Positions 24,561 through 33,385 are shown, numbered from the stretch's first letter. The stretch: 41,960 nucleotides of DNA from Thermovirgaceae bacterium (GCA_030656095.1 JAUSOU010000006.1:1-41960), one strand, 5' to 3'. Notes: generated by a model from the letters alone, not told the origin. A program made the numbers and translations.

Positions 24561-25516
24561 GATCTCCCCTCCCGGATCCTGGAACGCAGATCAAACCACA
24601 TATCAATGATACCTAATAGAAGAACGATCTGCGCTATGAAAGAAACAAGAAATACAAGACCCGTCACAAGAACTCTCATAAAACGGCCAAACCCTCTGGC
24701 CTGCATCACATGCCAGATCACTGCCAGACCCTGGATGAAGAAGAGCACCGTCACCAGAAGGCGCAGGTTCAGTCCGGCCCGCTGCAATACGGCCAGGCTG
24801 GGGTAATGTGAACCGGCCAGGTGCAGGGCGATGGATGCCAGAAGAGCCCAGAAGAGGCTTTTGGGGAAACGCCAATCCCTGAACGCGGGAACGGCCGGAA
24901 GTACATCTTTTCCCAGCCTTTTCAGAACCGCTCCGCTGACAATATAACTCAGAACGCAGTCGACTGTCGCGGCCATGACAAGCAAAGCGGGGAAGATGAG
25001 CGGGATAAGACCCAGTGCTGCCCGCATCTGTTCGGTTGCTGAGGATAAGGCCGCTTCCGGCATCCCCATACTTGAATATATTGAACCTATTCTCTCCATC
25101 ATGGGGAGGATCTGTGCCTCATCAAGCGTAAAGGGGTTTATACCTGTCATTTTTACCGCTATCGTCATGAGCAGGAGTTTGCTGCCCAGGGATACGAGAA
25201 CCCCGTAAAGCAGGATATCGACAGCCTTGTCAAAACGTCTGCCAAAGGCGCCAAGGGCGATCCCGAGGAAGCCAAATCCAAAACAGAAGAATAGAGCTCC
25301 AATGACCCCGGTGAACGCCGCAATTATGAAAGTCGCCACAGCAACTCCAAGGACGGACCTCCCCAGGCTGTGCCTTAAACCCAGAACAACCAGCGGGGCC
25401 GGGCATACGAGGGAGAAAGCTATCCCGACGATCGGAAGGAGGTGACCGGCAAGGAATAAAGCCGCCGCCAGGGCGACAAGAAGAGAAGATTCAACCAGTT
25501 CCCGCGTCCTGTCCAT
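24557..25516 (-). CDS. DUF2232 family integral membrane protein (YybS-like)
   Basis: Polytopic membrane protein of 319 residues with about eight hydrophobic segments (for example LLVALAAALFLAGHLLPI and ALFFCFGFGFLGIALGAFG). Proteins of this type lie between rpsR and rplI in many Firmicutes, where they are called YybS; their role is not established. The ATG at 25516 has a strong AGGAGG six bases upstream; the longer frame to 25579 would run back through a hairpin and is rejected. Its stop overlaps the rplI start. Confidence 0.85.
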   Translation of the reverse strand: MDRTRELVESSLLVALAAALFLAGHLLPIVGIAFSLVCPAPLVVLGLRHSLGRSVLGVAVATFIIAAFTGVIGALFFCFGFGFLGIALGAFGRRFDKAVDILLYGVLVSLGSKLLLMTIAVKMTGINPFTLDEAQILPMMERIGSIYSSMGMPEAALSSATEQMRAALGLIPLIFPALLVMAATVDCVLSYIVSGAVLKRLGKDVLPAVPAFRDWRFPKSLFWALLASIALHLAGSHYPSLAVLQRAGLNLRLLVTVLFFIQGLAVIWHVMQARGFGRFMRVLVTGLVFLVSFIAQIVLLLGIIDMWFDLRSRIREGRS

Positions 25517-25539
25517 TTCAGACCTCCTGAATAAATCGG

Positions 25540-25569
25540 GGGGGGAGAAGCCAAGGCCTCTCTCCCCCC
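25540..25569 (-). terminator. G/C-rich hairpin between rpsR and the DUF2232 gene
   Basis: GGGGGGAGA (25540-25548) pairs with TCTCCCCCC (25561-25569), with an inner GCC-AA-GGC. On the minus strand it is followed only by CGATTTATT, so it is a weak terminator, an attenuator, or an mRNA-stabilising stem that lets ribosomal genes outnumber the downstream genes. Confidence 0.5.
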
Positions 25570-25592
25570 AGGAAAACATTAAAGCGAAACCC

Positions 25593-25847
25593 TTACTCTG
25601 CGCTGTAAGGAAGAAGCGCCAGATAACGGACCCGCTTGATAGCTTCCGTGAGCTGCCTTTGGTGTTTTGCGCAATTACCCGTGACCCTTCTCGGTACTAT
25701 CTTTCCTCGTTCACTGATGAATTTCTTGAGTTTTTCGACTTCTTTGTACTCCAAATGCTCAACCTTATCTACACAAAACTGGCAAACCTTGGGTTTTCTT
25801 TTCTTGTTCCGTTTAGTGCCGTTGGTGGTGCGAGGCGGAAATGCCAT
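25593..25847 (-). CDS. rpsR: 30S ribosomal protein bS18
   Basis: Small-subunit protein that pairs with bS6 on 16S rRNA. The 84 residues include the core [18 protein letters not shown] followed by [22 protein letters not shown]. An N-terminal CQFC pair plus the later Cys and His form a probable zinc site, the C+ form of this protein. AAAGGAGG precedes the ATG by 7 bases. It is the third gene of the rpsF-ssb-rpsR unit. Confidence 0.97.
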   Translation of the reverse strand: MAFPPRTTNGTKRNKKRKPKVCQFCVDKVEHLEYKEVEKLKKFISERGKIVPRRVTGNCAKHQRQLTEAIKRVRYLALLPYSAE

Positions 25848-25883
25848 TACGATCCTCCTTTCGGGCAGATGTCCTGCCCGGAC

Positions 25884-26372
25884 CTAAAAAGGGATGTCTG
25901 CGTCTTCCCCTTCGTCTTTAACGCCATCAACTTCTGAAATGTCCATAACGAACTCGTCCCCGAATCCTTTATCCCTGAGGCTTCCCGCCCTGGGTGCCGG
26001 GTCCTGTTCGTGGTCCTGTGAAAAGCCTTCGCTCTCTTTTCGCGTCCCGAGGAACGTCACACCCTGTGCTACAACCTCGGTGATCCAGCGGCGTTCTCCC
26101 GTTGTTGCCTCGTAGTTCCGGACCTGGATCCTTCCCTCCACAAGCACCGAACTCCCCTTGCGGAGGTATTTTTCACAGTTTTCTGCCTGCGATCCCCAAA
26201 CGACGACTGGGATAAAATCGGCCTGATCCTGGACTTCCCCGTCCTTGTTCTTCCACTGGCGGTTAACGGCTACAGTCAACTTGGCCACGGCCTGTTTCGA
26301 TGTGGTATATCGAACCTCCGGGTCGCGAGCCAGATTCCCCATCAGAATAGCCTTGTTGAACCCTCTGGCCAT
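25884..26372 (-). CDS. ssb: Single-stranded DNA-binding protein
   Basis: Homotetrameric SSB that coats exposed single strands and recruits repair and replication proteins. The OB-fold starts MARGFNKAILMGNLARDPE and includes FIPVVVWGSQAENCEKYLRKGS and VEGRIQVRNYE. A short disordered linker leads to the acidic tip ending DADIPF, the partner-docking motif. The frame opens at a GTG at 26381, but ATG 26372 has GGGAG eight bases upstream and gives the standard N-terminus (162 residues). Confidence 0.96.
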   Translation of the reverse strand: MARGFNKAILMGNLARDPEVRYTTSKQAVAKLTVAVNRQWKNKDGEVQDQADFIPVVVWGSQAENCEKYLRKGSSVLVEGRIQVRNYEATTGERRWITEVVAQGVTFLGTRKESEGFSQDHEQDPAPRAGSLRDKGFGDEFVMDISEVDGVKDEGEDADIPF

Positions 26373-26384
26373 AAGAATCACTCC

Positions 26385-26678
26385 CTAGGTTTCGTCAAGC
26401 GCAATAACCAGATGCCGAAGAACCTGGGTCTTGAGTTTGAGCAAACGTTCAAGTTCGCGAACCTGAGCTGGGTCGAGACTGAAGGAAAGGACCGCATAGA
26501 AGCCTTCGGTCTGTTTCTGGACGGGATAGGCAAAACGCCTTTTCCCCCAGGAACTGGACTTTCCGATCTCGCCTCCCAGGTTGCGCACGACCCCTTCGAT
26601 ATCCTCCACTGCGATCTTGTGATCCTCCAGATCTGCCTGGAATATCGTCACCATTTCATACTGTCGCACGTTATTCAC
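26385..26678 (-). CDS. rpsF: 30S ribosomal protein bS6
   Basis: Small-subunit protein that binds 16S rRNA together with bS18. The 97 residues include MVTIFQADLED, GGEIGKSSSWGKRRFAYPV, GFYAVLSFSLDP and the C-terminal LKTQVLRHLVIALD, all typical. It is first in the operon with ssb and rpsR, driven by the promoter at 26738-26766. The short leader carries a hairpin that may be a bS6:bS18 feedback site. AGGGAGGAGG precedes the start. Confidence 0.97.
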   Translation of the reverse strand: MNNVRQYEMVTIFQADLEDHKIAVEDIEGVVRNLGGEIGKSSSWGKRRFAYPVQKQTEGFYAVLSFSLDPAQVRELERLLKLKTQVLRHLVIALDET

Positions 26679-26697
26679 CTCCTCCCTTTGGCCTATG

Positions 26698-26719
26698 GTC
26701 TCCCCACGTACGGAGAGAC
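26698..26719 (-). promoter_or_regulatory. rpsF leader hairpin, possible bS6:bS18 autoregulatory site
   Basis: On the minus strand GTCTCTCC and GGGGAGAC form an 8-bp stem (one G-U pair) around the loop GTACGT, placed about a dozen bases after the expected transcript start and 20 bases before the rpsF start codon. The CCG next to the apical loop resembles the known bS6:bS18-binding leader motif, but I cannot confirm the full consensus. Confidence 0.42.
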
Positions 26720-26737
26720 AGGGACATACAGCAGGAC

Positions 26738-26766
26738 ATTATACGCTAGTGGAGCGGCTCCGGCAA
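26738..26766 (-). promoter_or_regulatory. rpsF: rpsF operon promoter
   Basis: On the minus strand TTGCCG (26761-26766) and a perfect TATAAT (26738-26743) are separated by 17 bp. The promoter overlaps the 3' end of the ftsB-like gene, about 60 bp before rpsF. Confidence 0.65.
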
Positions 26767-27051
26767 GAAGTCTCCCGAGACGATCTCTATCCGGTAGATC
26801 TTTTCACCCGGGAAGGTGAAGTTGAACTGTTCTCTCGCCAGCCTGGCAACCCCTTCCGGGGTTTTGTAGAAGATGATCTTCTCTTTGAGGACCTGGACGT
26901 CCCTGGTCATTGCGACGAGCCGGTCCATCCTTTGATCGATGATGGAACTCAGTCTGCTTATCTTCCTGAGCTCCAGAAGATACGCGGTGCCGACTATTGC
27001 CAGGAAACAGAGACCCGCCGCGATCAGCGCAACCCAGCGAAGCCGGACCAT
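26746..27051 (-). CDS. FtsB/DivIC-family septum formation protein
   Basis: Small bitopic division protein, 101 residues. A hydrophobic helix at about residues 5-26 is followed by a charged coiled coil with RLSSIIDQRMDRLVAMTRDV, then the family's terminal domain FYKTPEGVARLAREQFNFTFPGEKIYRI, matching the AREkLG...PGE pattern. It would act with FtsL and FtsQ-like partners at the divisome. The start is 2 bp from the argS stop, so co-transcription with argS is likely. FtsB versus DivIC cannot be separated by sequence alone. Confidence 0.82.
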   Translation of the reverse strand: MVRLRWVALIAAGLCFLAIVGTAYLLELRKISRLSSIIDQRMDRLVAMTRDVQVLKEKIIFYKTPEGVARLAREQFNFTFPGEKIYRIEIVSGDFLPEPLH

Positions 27052-27053
27052 TT

Positions 27054-28733
27054 CTACATCTGCTCCGGAGCGCTTATTCCGAGCAGGGATAGAGCGTTGG
27101 CAAGAACGATCCTCGAGGCCTCTGAGAGCAGCAGCCTTGCCGACTCAATGCCAGGCTCCACTCCGAGAACCCGGTGAGAGTTATAGAACGAGTGAAAATC
27201 CCCCGCAAGGTCGTAGGCGTAATAGACGATCCGGTGGGGAGCCAGGTCCCCGGCCGCCTTCTCAACTTCCTCGGTAAAGGCAGACAGCCTCTTGATGAGA
27301 GCGGTCTCCTCGGGCTCCCGGAGGAGGGAAAGATCCGCACGGGAAGGATCTGGAACTGCGACCCCGCGTGACGCTGCCTCTCTGAATATGCTGTGAATGC
27401 GGGCATGCGCGTACTGAACGTAAAAGACCGGATTGTCGGTGGAAGCGCTCTTCGCGAGGTCGAGGTCGAAATCCAGGTGGCTGTCCGAACGCCTCATGGC
27501 GAAAAAATACCTGGTTGCGCTGACGCCGACCTCATCGATGACCTCCCGGAGCGTGACGAATTCTCCGGAGCGGGTTGACATGGAGACCTGCTGTCCGCCC
27601 CTGAGCAGGTTGACGAACTGGATCAGAAGGATCTGCAGGTCCGCCTCGTTCCGCCCCAAAGCCTGGACGGCGGCCTTCATCCTGGGGATATAGCCGTGGT
27701 GGTCTGCCCCCCAGACATCGATCACCATGGCGAATCCTCTGTCGTATTTGTCCTTGTGATAGGCGATATCGGAGGCGAAATAGGTGGGAACGCCGTTGCT
27801 CCTTATCAGAACACGATCCTTGTCGTCCGAGAATGCAGTGGCCTTGAACCATGTCGCTCCTTCGGCATCGAATGCGAAACCGTTCTTCTTAAGGGTCTCG
27901 ATCATCTTTGGAACCCTGACGCCGTCGTAAAGGGATTTCTCGGAAAACCAGACGTCAAAGGCGACGTCAAAATCCGAAAGATCCTTCTTTATTCCGTCAA
28001 GGATCACCTCGCCTGCATAACCCGTGAAAAACAGGAGCGTCTCTTCGAGGGGTTTATCAAGAAAACGTTCGCCCTCCGCTGTCAGGATATCCCTGGCCAG
28101 ACCGTAAATGTAATCTCCCTTGTACCCGTCCTCCGGGAAAGGGGCCTTTTCGGGGCAGCCGCAGACCTCGAAATATCTGGCCTGGGTCGAGCGTCCCAGT
28201 ATTTCCATCTGAAGCCCAGCGTCGTTGATGTAATACTCCCTTTCTACATTCCATCCTGCAAAAGCAAGGATCCGTGCGCAGATGTCTCCGACCGCCGCGC
28301 CCCTTCCGTGACCGACATGAAGAGGGCCGGTAGGGTTGGCGCTGACGAATTCAACCTGGACCTTTCTCCCTCTGCCCATGTCGACTCTGCCGTAATTTTC
28401 TTTCTTTTCAAGTATCTGCCCTATGATGCCTGACATCCAGGATCCGGAGAGAAAGAAGTTTATGAAACCCGGTCCCGCTACCTCGACCTTGTCTATCAGG
28501 GGGTTTTCGGGAAGACGGGATACGATCTCCTTCGCGATCACAACAGGTTTCTCCCTGAATGTCTTCGCCCACTGCATGGCCACATTGGTCGCCCAGTCGC
28601 CCTGGCCATCTCTCCTGGCTCTTTCGATGTCGACCTGGGGTTTTTCCTGGAGCGAGACCCCTCTTTCGCAGGCGACCTTTCCGATCGACTCTTCCAGCAT
28701 CTCCCTGATCACGGCCGCAATATCCTTCTTCAT
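27054..28733 (-). CDS. argS: Arginine-tRNA ligase
   Basis: Class I aminoacyl-tRNA synthetase of 559 residues charging tRNA-Arg. The N-terminal Add1 domain ends with GPGFINFFLS. The HIGH-type motif is HVGHGRG (from residue 139), after VEFVSANPTGPL. The active site region includes WGADHHGYIPR, and the KMSKS-like loop reads VSMSTRSGEFVTL, as usual for ArgRS. The C-terminal anticodon-binding domain ends with GISAPEQM. It appears complete. It lies between the secreted DUF3857-like gene and ftsB-like gene with gaps of 18 and 2 bp. Confidence 0.96.
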   Translation of the reverse strand: MKKDIAAVIREMLEESIGKVACERGVSLQEKPQVDIERARRDGQGDWATNVAMQWAKTFREKPVVIAKEIVSRLPENPLIDKVEVAGPGFINFFLSGSWMSGIIGQILEKKENYGRVDMGRGRKVQVEFVSANPTGPLHVGHGRGAAVGDICARILAFAGWNVEREYYINDAGLQMEILGRSTQARYFEVCGCPEKAPFPEDGYKGDYIYGLARDILTAEGERFLDKPLEETLLFFTGYAGEVILDGIKKDLSDFDVAFDVWFSEKSLYDGVRVPKMIETLKKNGFAFDAEGATWFKATAFSDDKDRVLIRSNGVPTYFASDIAYHKDKYDRGFAMVIDVWGADHHGYIPRMKAAVQALGRNEADLQILLIQFVNLLRGGQQVSMSTRSGEFVTLREVIDEVGVSATRYFFAMRRSDSHLDFDLDLAKSASTDNPVFYVQYAHARIHSIFREAASRGVAVPDPSRADLSLLREPEETALIKRLSAFTEEVEKAAGDLAPHRIVYYAYDLAGDFHSFYNSHRVLGVEPGIESARLLLSEASRIVLANALSLLGISAPEQM

Positions 28734-28751
28734 GACTTCACCCCGTTCCGG

Positions 28752-30590
28752 TTACCTTCGCCGAAGGGGGATGGTGACTCCTGACCAGCCCAGCCCCTGG
28801 CGGACAGCGTTTGAAAAGATCTGCTTCGCCGGATCATCCAGCCTGGCGGAGGTAACAACCATTCTGTGTTCTCCAACGAGAGTACGGCTCTTTTTAACCC
28901 TCAGGTTTTCCTCTATACGGACGCTCCCCGATCCGAACGGGCGAAGCGCCGGAAGCACCATCACGCCGAACCCTTCGGGGAGGGCTATCTCTATCGACTG
29001 TTCGTAGACGAACGGGAAGCGGATACCGTTTGATGCGCCTCTTTCCGCTATCGCGACCTGCCACGGCATTATTACCGACGGCATGCGAACCAGCAATCCC
29101 TCTCCCCCCGGAAGGCCCAACTGCGTCCTCACGGGAACGCTGATCCTGAATCCGCTCCCCAAGGTCTCCAATGATACCTGTTCACCGGGGATCCCCGGGG
29201 TCGACGGCCAGCCGAAAGCGGCAAGGATCTCAAGAGCCTTCTCGTTTGTGGGTATGGCTCCTCCTGAGAGAGTATCCACCCACCCACCGCGTACCGTCAC
29301 CACGAGATCGCCGCTTGCTACACCCTCAGGGGACAGGGAAAGGTTCCAGTTGAATGAAAGCCGGTGATCCGCGGCGCCTCCCGCGGGAATGGCTCGTCTA
29401 AGTACAGTGCTGCCTTCAAGCGCATAGACCGTTCTGCCCCAAAGCCGGGGCGGTGTGGAGCCGGGCCTTGTTCCCTGGCCTATTTCGAACATGAAGGCAC
29501 TGCCTCCCGGAGGAGTGAGAGAAAGAACCGGTTTTCTCCAGACCCTTACCGTTGCGGGAGCGTCATCCCCCACAGGGATCACTGGTTCCCATAGCAGCTC
29601 GGCGCTCCAGCCCGCGCGGCGGAGCCAGTTTCTCAGAAGGAAGGAAGCCTCCCATTCTGTCCATGGACCATCGGCAGGAATGTTGATAGCTGGGCGGACG
29701 AGATCTCCCTGGAAACCGGACAAAAGCCGGGAGGGCGAGTTGACATATTCCATTATCCTCTCGCCTCCCCTTGTCCTGTTGGAGCCGGAGATCATGGAGG
29801 CAACCTGGGCCGGAGGGGACGCACTGACCGAATCGGCGAGGGCTGCAGCATCGGCAAGCGCGTAACGAAGACCCTTCTTGAGGCTCAGGACAAGCGCCCT
29901 CACTGACTCGGGTGCAATGACTCCTTTGAGCAGGGCGGGCGTGTTGACGATCGACCACGTATAGATATCCTGAGCGGTCCCCTTTTTAAACTCGGGGTCG
30001 GGGATGCCTTCACCGTGCCATTCCGGAACAGTACCGGATGGGACGGTGACGGAGATCCTCTGTTCCCATTGGGGAAGGTCGAGGTCAAGCAGCACGGCGT
30101 CCTCTATGTTCATGCGCGTCGGGAATACCTGCCTGTAGGATAACGCCAGTATGTTGCCCTCGAAATTGTTGGGAAGACGGACTTCCACTAAGGAGACGCC
30201 ATTTTTTTCGATCTCTCTGGGTATCAGCGGATACTGCATCTTCCTGGAAGAGGGGTCGTAAAGAGCCGCTTCCAGGACGGAGGCTTCTCCACCCTCCGGG
30301 ACCAGGATCTCCCAGTTACGCCATCCGTCGGGAATTCCTCCACCCTCGTGGAGGAACCAGAGCGAAGTCCGCTCCATTCTCCCATCGGCGAGAAGTCGGA
30401 ATCTGATATCCCTGAGGATAACGAATCCCTGGCCGGACCCCATGGCATCCAGGGAGGGAGCCTCCCTGAGCGATCTCGCGAGCTCGGCGGCAATGTCATT
30501 AGCATGAACCGCGCTGCAGAGGCTGAGCATGACAGTCAATATCATCGTGGCCAAAATCGGTCGATGTTTCAAAAACACCACTCCCATCAA
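28752..30590 (-). CDS. Secreted DUF3857-like protein of unknown function
   Basis: 612 residues with a clear signal peptide (hydrophobic residues 11-26, probable cleavage after AVHA at 30). The Cys at 25 does not sit in a good lipobox, so it is probably soluble in the periplasm. The N-terminal half looks like a DUF3857-type beta domain: ILRDIRFRLLADGRMERTSLWF, LPNNFEGNILALSYRQ and AVLLDLDLPQWEQRISVTVP. No transglutaminase Cys-His-Asp triad is obvious in the middle, unlike many DUF3857 proteins. The C-terminal half is a beta-rich region of unknown type. It lies 31 bp after secA, upstream of argS. Confidence 0.7.
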   Translation of the reverse strand: MMGVVFLKHRPILATMILTVMLSLCSAVHANDIAAELARSLREAPSLDAMGSGQGFVILRDIRFRLLADGRMERTSLWFLHEGGGIPDGWRNWEILVPEGGEASVLEAALYDPSSRKMQYPLIPREIEKNGVSLVEVRLPNNFEGNILALSYRQVFPTRMNIEDAVLLDLDLPQWEQRISVTVPSGTVPEWHGEGIPDPEFKKGTAQDIYTWSIVNTPALLKGVIAPESVRALVLSLKKGLRYALADAAALADSVSASPPAQVASMISGSNRTRGGERIMEYVNSPSRLLSGFQGDLVRPAINIPADGPWTEWEASFLLRNWLRRAGWSAELLWEPVIPVGDDAPATVRVWRKPVLSLTPPGGSAFMFEIGQGTRPGSTPPRLWGRTVYALEGSTVLRRAIPAGGAADHRLSFNWNLSLSPEGVASGDLVVTVRGGWVDTLSGGAIPTNEKALEILAAFGWPSTPGIPGEQVSLETLGSGFRISVPVRTQLGLPGGEGLLVRMPSVIMPWQVAIAERGASNGIRFPFVYEQSIEIALPEGFGVMVLPALRPFGSGSVRIEENLRVKKSRTLVGEHRMVVTSARLDDPAKQIFSNAVRQGLGWSGVTIPLRRR

Positions 30591-30591
30591 A

Positions 30592-30605
30592 CCCGGTTAA
30601 CCGGG
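30592..30605 (-). terminator. Perfect palindrome after secA
   Basis: The 14-bp palindrome CCCGGTTAACCGGG is flanked on the minus strand by an A-run before it and only TTTG after it. The better T-run is on the plus strand, where no gene needs it. It could reduce read-through from secA or be a protein-binding site. Confidence 0.35.
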
Positions 30606-30621
30606 GCTTTTTTCGTCCTGG

Positions 30622-33291
30622 TCATATGTTCCTGCCGCAGCAGTACTTGTATTTTTTACCGCTTCCGCAGGGACAGGGCTCGTTCCTTCCGATCTTCCTG
30701 ACGCTCCTCGCCGGAGACGGCCCGGACTGGGGCTGAATCCCCGATGTCTGCGAGAAAACTGGAAGCGCGATCTCCCGCGACTCCCTGCGCGGTCCCTGGC
30801 GACGTCCTTCCGCAGATGGTTCGGACATGACCGTAACCCTGAAAAAGTATTCGGTGAAGGAGAGCCGAACGCGATCCATCATCTCCTGGAAGAGATTATA
30901 TGATTCGAACTGGTATTCCAGAAGGGGATCCTTCTGTCCGATGGCGCGAAGCCCGATTCCCCGCCTGAGTTCGTCCATGGCGAGAAGGTGCTCCTTCCAG
31001 GCCGCGTCCAGAACGTTAAGAAGGAGAAACCGGATCATTTCGCTTGCGGTCTCTGACCCAACCTCCCTGAATTTTTCATCTATCTTCTCCGATATGGCGT
31101 TAGCGATCTTCTCCTTCGCTTCTTCCAGGTCCGCGGGTGACTCTACGTCATTCAGATAGATTTCCAGCCCAGGCCAGAACACGCCCTTCAGGGGCACAAT
31201 AACTGCCAACGGCTGGGGTTCTCCGCCCTCGGGGAAGAATCGTTCGAGAATACTGTCAAGGGCATCCTCGACAAGCTGGCGGCCGTGCCCGGAGAGATCC
31301 GGTTCCGTCAGTATCTTCCTCCGTTCAATATAGATCGCCTCGCGCTGCTGGTTCATTACGTTGTCGTACATAAGAAGCTGGCGCCGCATGTCGAAGTGAA
31401 ACTCCTCCACCCTTTTCTGCGCCGACTCTATCGCCTTGGTAAGGAGCCCGTGTTCTATGTACTCCCCTTCCTCCAGCCCGAGTTTCCCCATGAAGCCGCT
31501 GATCCTTTCGGAACCGAAGAGGCGAAGAAGGTCGTCCTCCAGGGAGAGGTAGAAAGTGCTGCATCCGGGATCTCCCTGGCGGCCGCTGCGGCCCCTCAGC
31601 TGATTGTCTATCCGGCGGGATTCGTGCCGCTCCGTCCCGACTATCTTGAGTCCTCCAAGTTTTACGACTTCCGCGTGCTCCCGTTCGCAATCATCATGTT
31701 TTTTCGCGAGCAGTTCGCTGAATTTCTGGGGATCCGCAAGGGGATCGAGATCTTTTCTGGAAGCCTCTTCCCTGGCAAGAAACAGGGGGTTACCTCCCAG
31801 CACAATGTCAGTGCCCCGGCCGGCCATGTTGGTCGCGACCGTTACCGCGGCGAGGCGACCGGCCTGGGCTACTATCTGGGCCTCCATCTCGTGGTACTTG
31901 GCATTCAGAATGCGGTGTTCGACCTTTCGCGCCTTGAGGATCCTGCCCAGAGTTTCCGAACTCTCTATAGAAGTCGTTCCGATCAGGACAGGCTGACCCA
32001 TCCGGTGGGTCTCCTCGACATCCTCCGCCACTGCGGCAAATTTTTCGGACCTGGTCCTGAAGATAAAGTCAGGATCGTCCTCCCGGATCATGGGCTCATG
32101 GGTCGGGATCACGACCACCTCAAGCCCGTAAATGTCCTTGAACTCCTCTGCTTCGGTGGCCGCCGTTCCGGTCATCCCGGCCACCTTATGGTACATCCTG
32201 ACGTAATTCTGCAGCGTGATGGTCGCCAGGGTCTGGTTCTCGCGCCCCACCTTGACTTTTTCCTTGGCCTCTATGGCTTGATGAAGTCCATCGGAGTATC
32301 TCCGGCCGAACATAAGCCGCCCGGTGAATTCGTCAACAATGACGATTTCTCCGTCCTTGTTGACATAGTGGACATCTCTCTGGAAGAGATGGTGCGCCTT
32401 CAGGGACTGGACGATCCGATGTCCCAGTTCGGACCTCTGGTAATCGGTGAAAAGTTCCGGGATGCCGAGTATGTCCTCGCACCTGGAGATACCGGATTCC
32501 GTGAGGGCGACGTTCCTCTCCTTTTCGTCGAGCTCGAAATCCTCGCCCTTGCGCAGGCGTCTGGCTACTTCGTCTGCTTTCCCGTAGACCTCAACGTTAT
32601 CATCCGAGGGGCCGGATATGATAAGAGGGGTCCTGGCTTCGTCGATCAGGATCGAATCCACCTCGTCGAGAATAATGAAGGAGTGCTCCCGCTGGACAAG
32701 GTGGGAGAAGTGCACAACCATATTGTCCCTCAGGTAGTCGAAGCCGAATTCACTGTTGGTACCGTAGGTGACATCGGCCCTGTAAGCCTCCATTCTTTCG
32801 TTCTGGTCCATGAAGGCGTAGATGACACCGGCGGAAAGACCCAAAAACCTGTAGATGGGCCCCATCCACTCGGCGTCGCGTTTAGCAAGGTAATCATTGA
32901 CCGTCACGAGGTGAACACCCTGGCCGGAGACAGCGTTGAGCGCCACTGCCAAAGTTGCGACAAGCGTCTTTCCCTCTCCCGTCTTCATCTCCGCGATCCT
33001 GCCCTCGTGCAGAGACATGCCGCCCATCAGCTGGACATCGAAATGACGCATGCCCAGCGTCCGCCTGGAAACCTCGCGGACTGCGGCGAATACCTCCGGC
33101 AACAGATCGTCGAGAGATTCTCCGTTGGCGCATCTTTGCCTGAAGACCTGAGCCAGCGCGGCCAGTTCGGCGTCTGGCATTTTCTCCATGCCGGGCTCAA
33201 GCGCGTTAATCCGGGAGACCGTGGAAGCGTAACGCTTCAGCGTCCTCTCATTTCGATCAAGCCCTAGTGCCTTCTTCAATCCTTCCAGCAT
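30622..33291 (-). CDS. secA: Preprotein translocase ATPase SecA
   Basis: Motor that drives unfolded proteins through SecYEG, 889 residues. NBD1 has Walker A MKTGEGKT (about 102-109) and DEVDSILIDEARTPLIISGP; NBD2 has VATNMAGRGTDI and QLRGRSGRQGDPG. The C-terminal zinc-binding SEC-C tail is NEPCPCGSGKKYKYCCG, which contacts SecB and ribosomes. The frame opens at a GTG at 33300, but ATG 33291 has GAGG eight bases upstream and gives MLEGLKKALG, the usual SecA start. It has its own strong promoter. Confidence 0.96.
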   Translation of the reverse strand: MLEGLKKALGLDRNERTLKRYASTVSRINALEPGMEKMPDAELAALAQVFRQRCANGESLDDLLPEVFAAVREVSRRTLGMRHFDVQLMGGMSLHEGRIAEMKTGEGKTLVATLAVALNAVSGQGVHLVTVNDYLAKRDAEWMGPIYRFLGLSAGVIYAFMDQNERMEAYRADVTYGTNSEFGFDYLRDNMVVHFSHLVQREHSFIILDEVDSILIDEARTPLIISGPSDDNVEVYGKADEVARRLRKGEDFELDEKERNVALTESGISRCEDILGIPELFTDYQRSELGHRIVQSLKAHHLFQRDVHYVNKDGEIVIVDEFTGRLMFGRRYSDGLHQAIEAKEKVKVGRENQTLATITLQNYVRMYHKVAGMTGTAATEAEEFKDIYGLEVVVIPTHEPMIREDDPDFIFRTRSEKFAAVAEDVEETHRMGQPVLIGTTSIESSETLGRILKARKVEHRILNAKYHEMEAQIVAQAGRLAAVTVATNMAGRGTDIVLGGNPLFLAREEASRKDLDPLADPQKFSELLAKKHDDCEREHAEVVKLGGLKIVGTERHESRRIDNQLRGRSGRQGDPGCSTFYLSLEDDLLRLFGSERISGFMGKLGLEEGEYIEHGLLTKAIESAQKRVEEFHFDMRRQLLMYDNVMNQQREAIYIERRKILTEPDLSGHGRQLVEDALDSILERFFPEGGEPQPLAVIVPLKGVFWPGLEIYLNDVESPADLEEAKEKIANAISEKIDEKFREVGSETASEMIRFLLLNVLDAAWKEHLLAMDELRRGIGLRAIGQKDPLLEYQFESYNLFQEMMDRVRLSFTEYFFRVTVMSEPSAEGRRQGPRRESREIALPVFSQTSGIQPQSGPSPARSVRKIGRNEPCPCGSGKKYKYCCGRNI

Positions 33292-33343
33292 CCATTTCAC
33301 CTCAATCGGCGTTGAGAAGCGGGGAAATTTCTTTCAGAACGAC

Positions 33344-33372
33344 ATTATATTCCCCGCCCGGGGGGGCGTCAA
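33344..33372 (-). promoter_or_regulatory. secA: secA promoter
   Basis: On the minus strand TTGACG (33367-33372) and perfect TATAAT (33344-33349) are separated by exactly 17 bp. The spacer is 15/17 G or C and contains CCCGGG, which is unusual. The start codon lies about 50 bp downstream. Confidence 0.75.
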
Positions 33373-33385
33373 AAAAGGGAGGGAA

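Noticed and set aside
21900-24600. Replication origin near dnaB/parB
   Set aside because: I saw no cluster of TTATCCACA-type DnaA boxes or a long AT-rich unwinding region, and dnaA is absent from the window.
31285-33267. Long plus-strand open frame of 660 codons opposite secA
   Set aside because: It mirrors the codon pattern of secA, has no family motifs and no ribosome site. Similar long frames opposite the P-protein-like genes and folE2 were rejected for the same reason.
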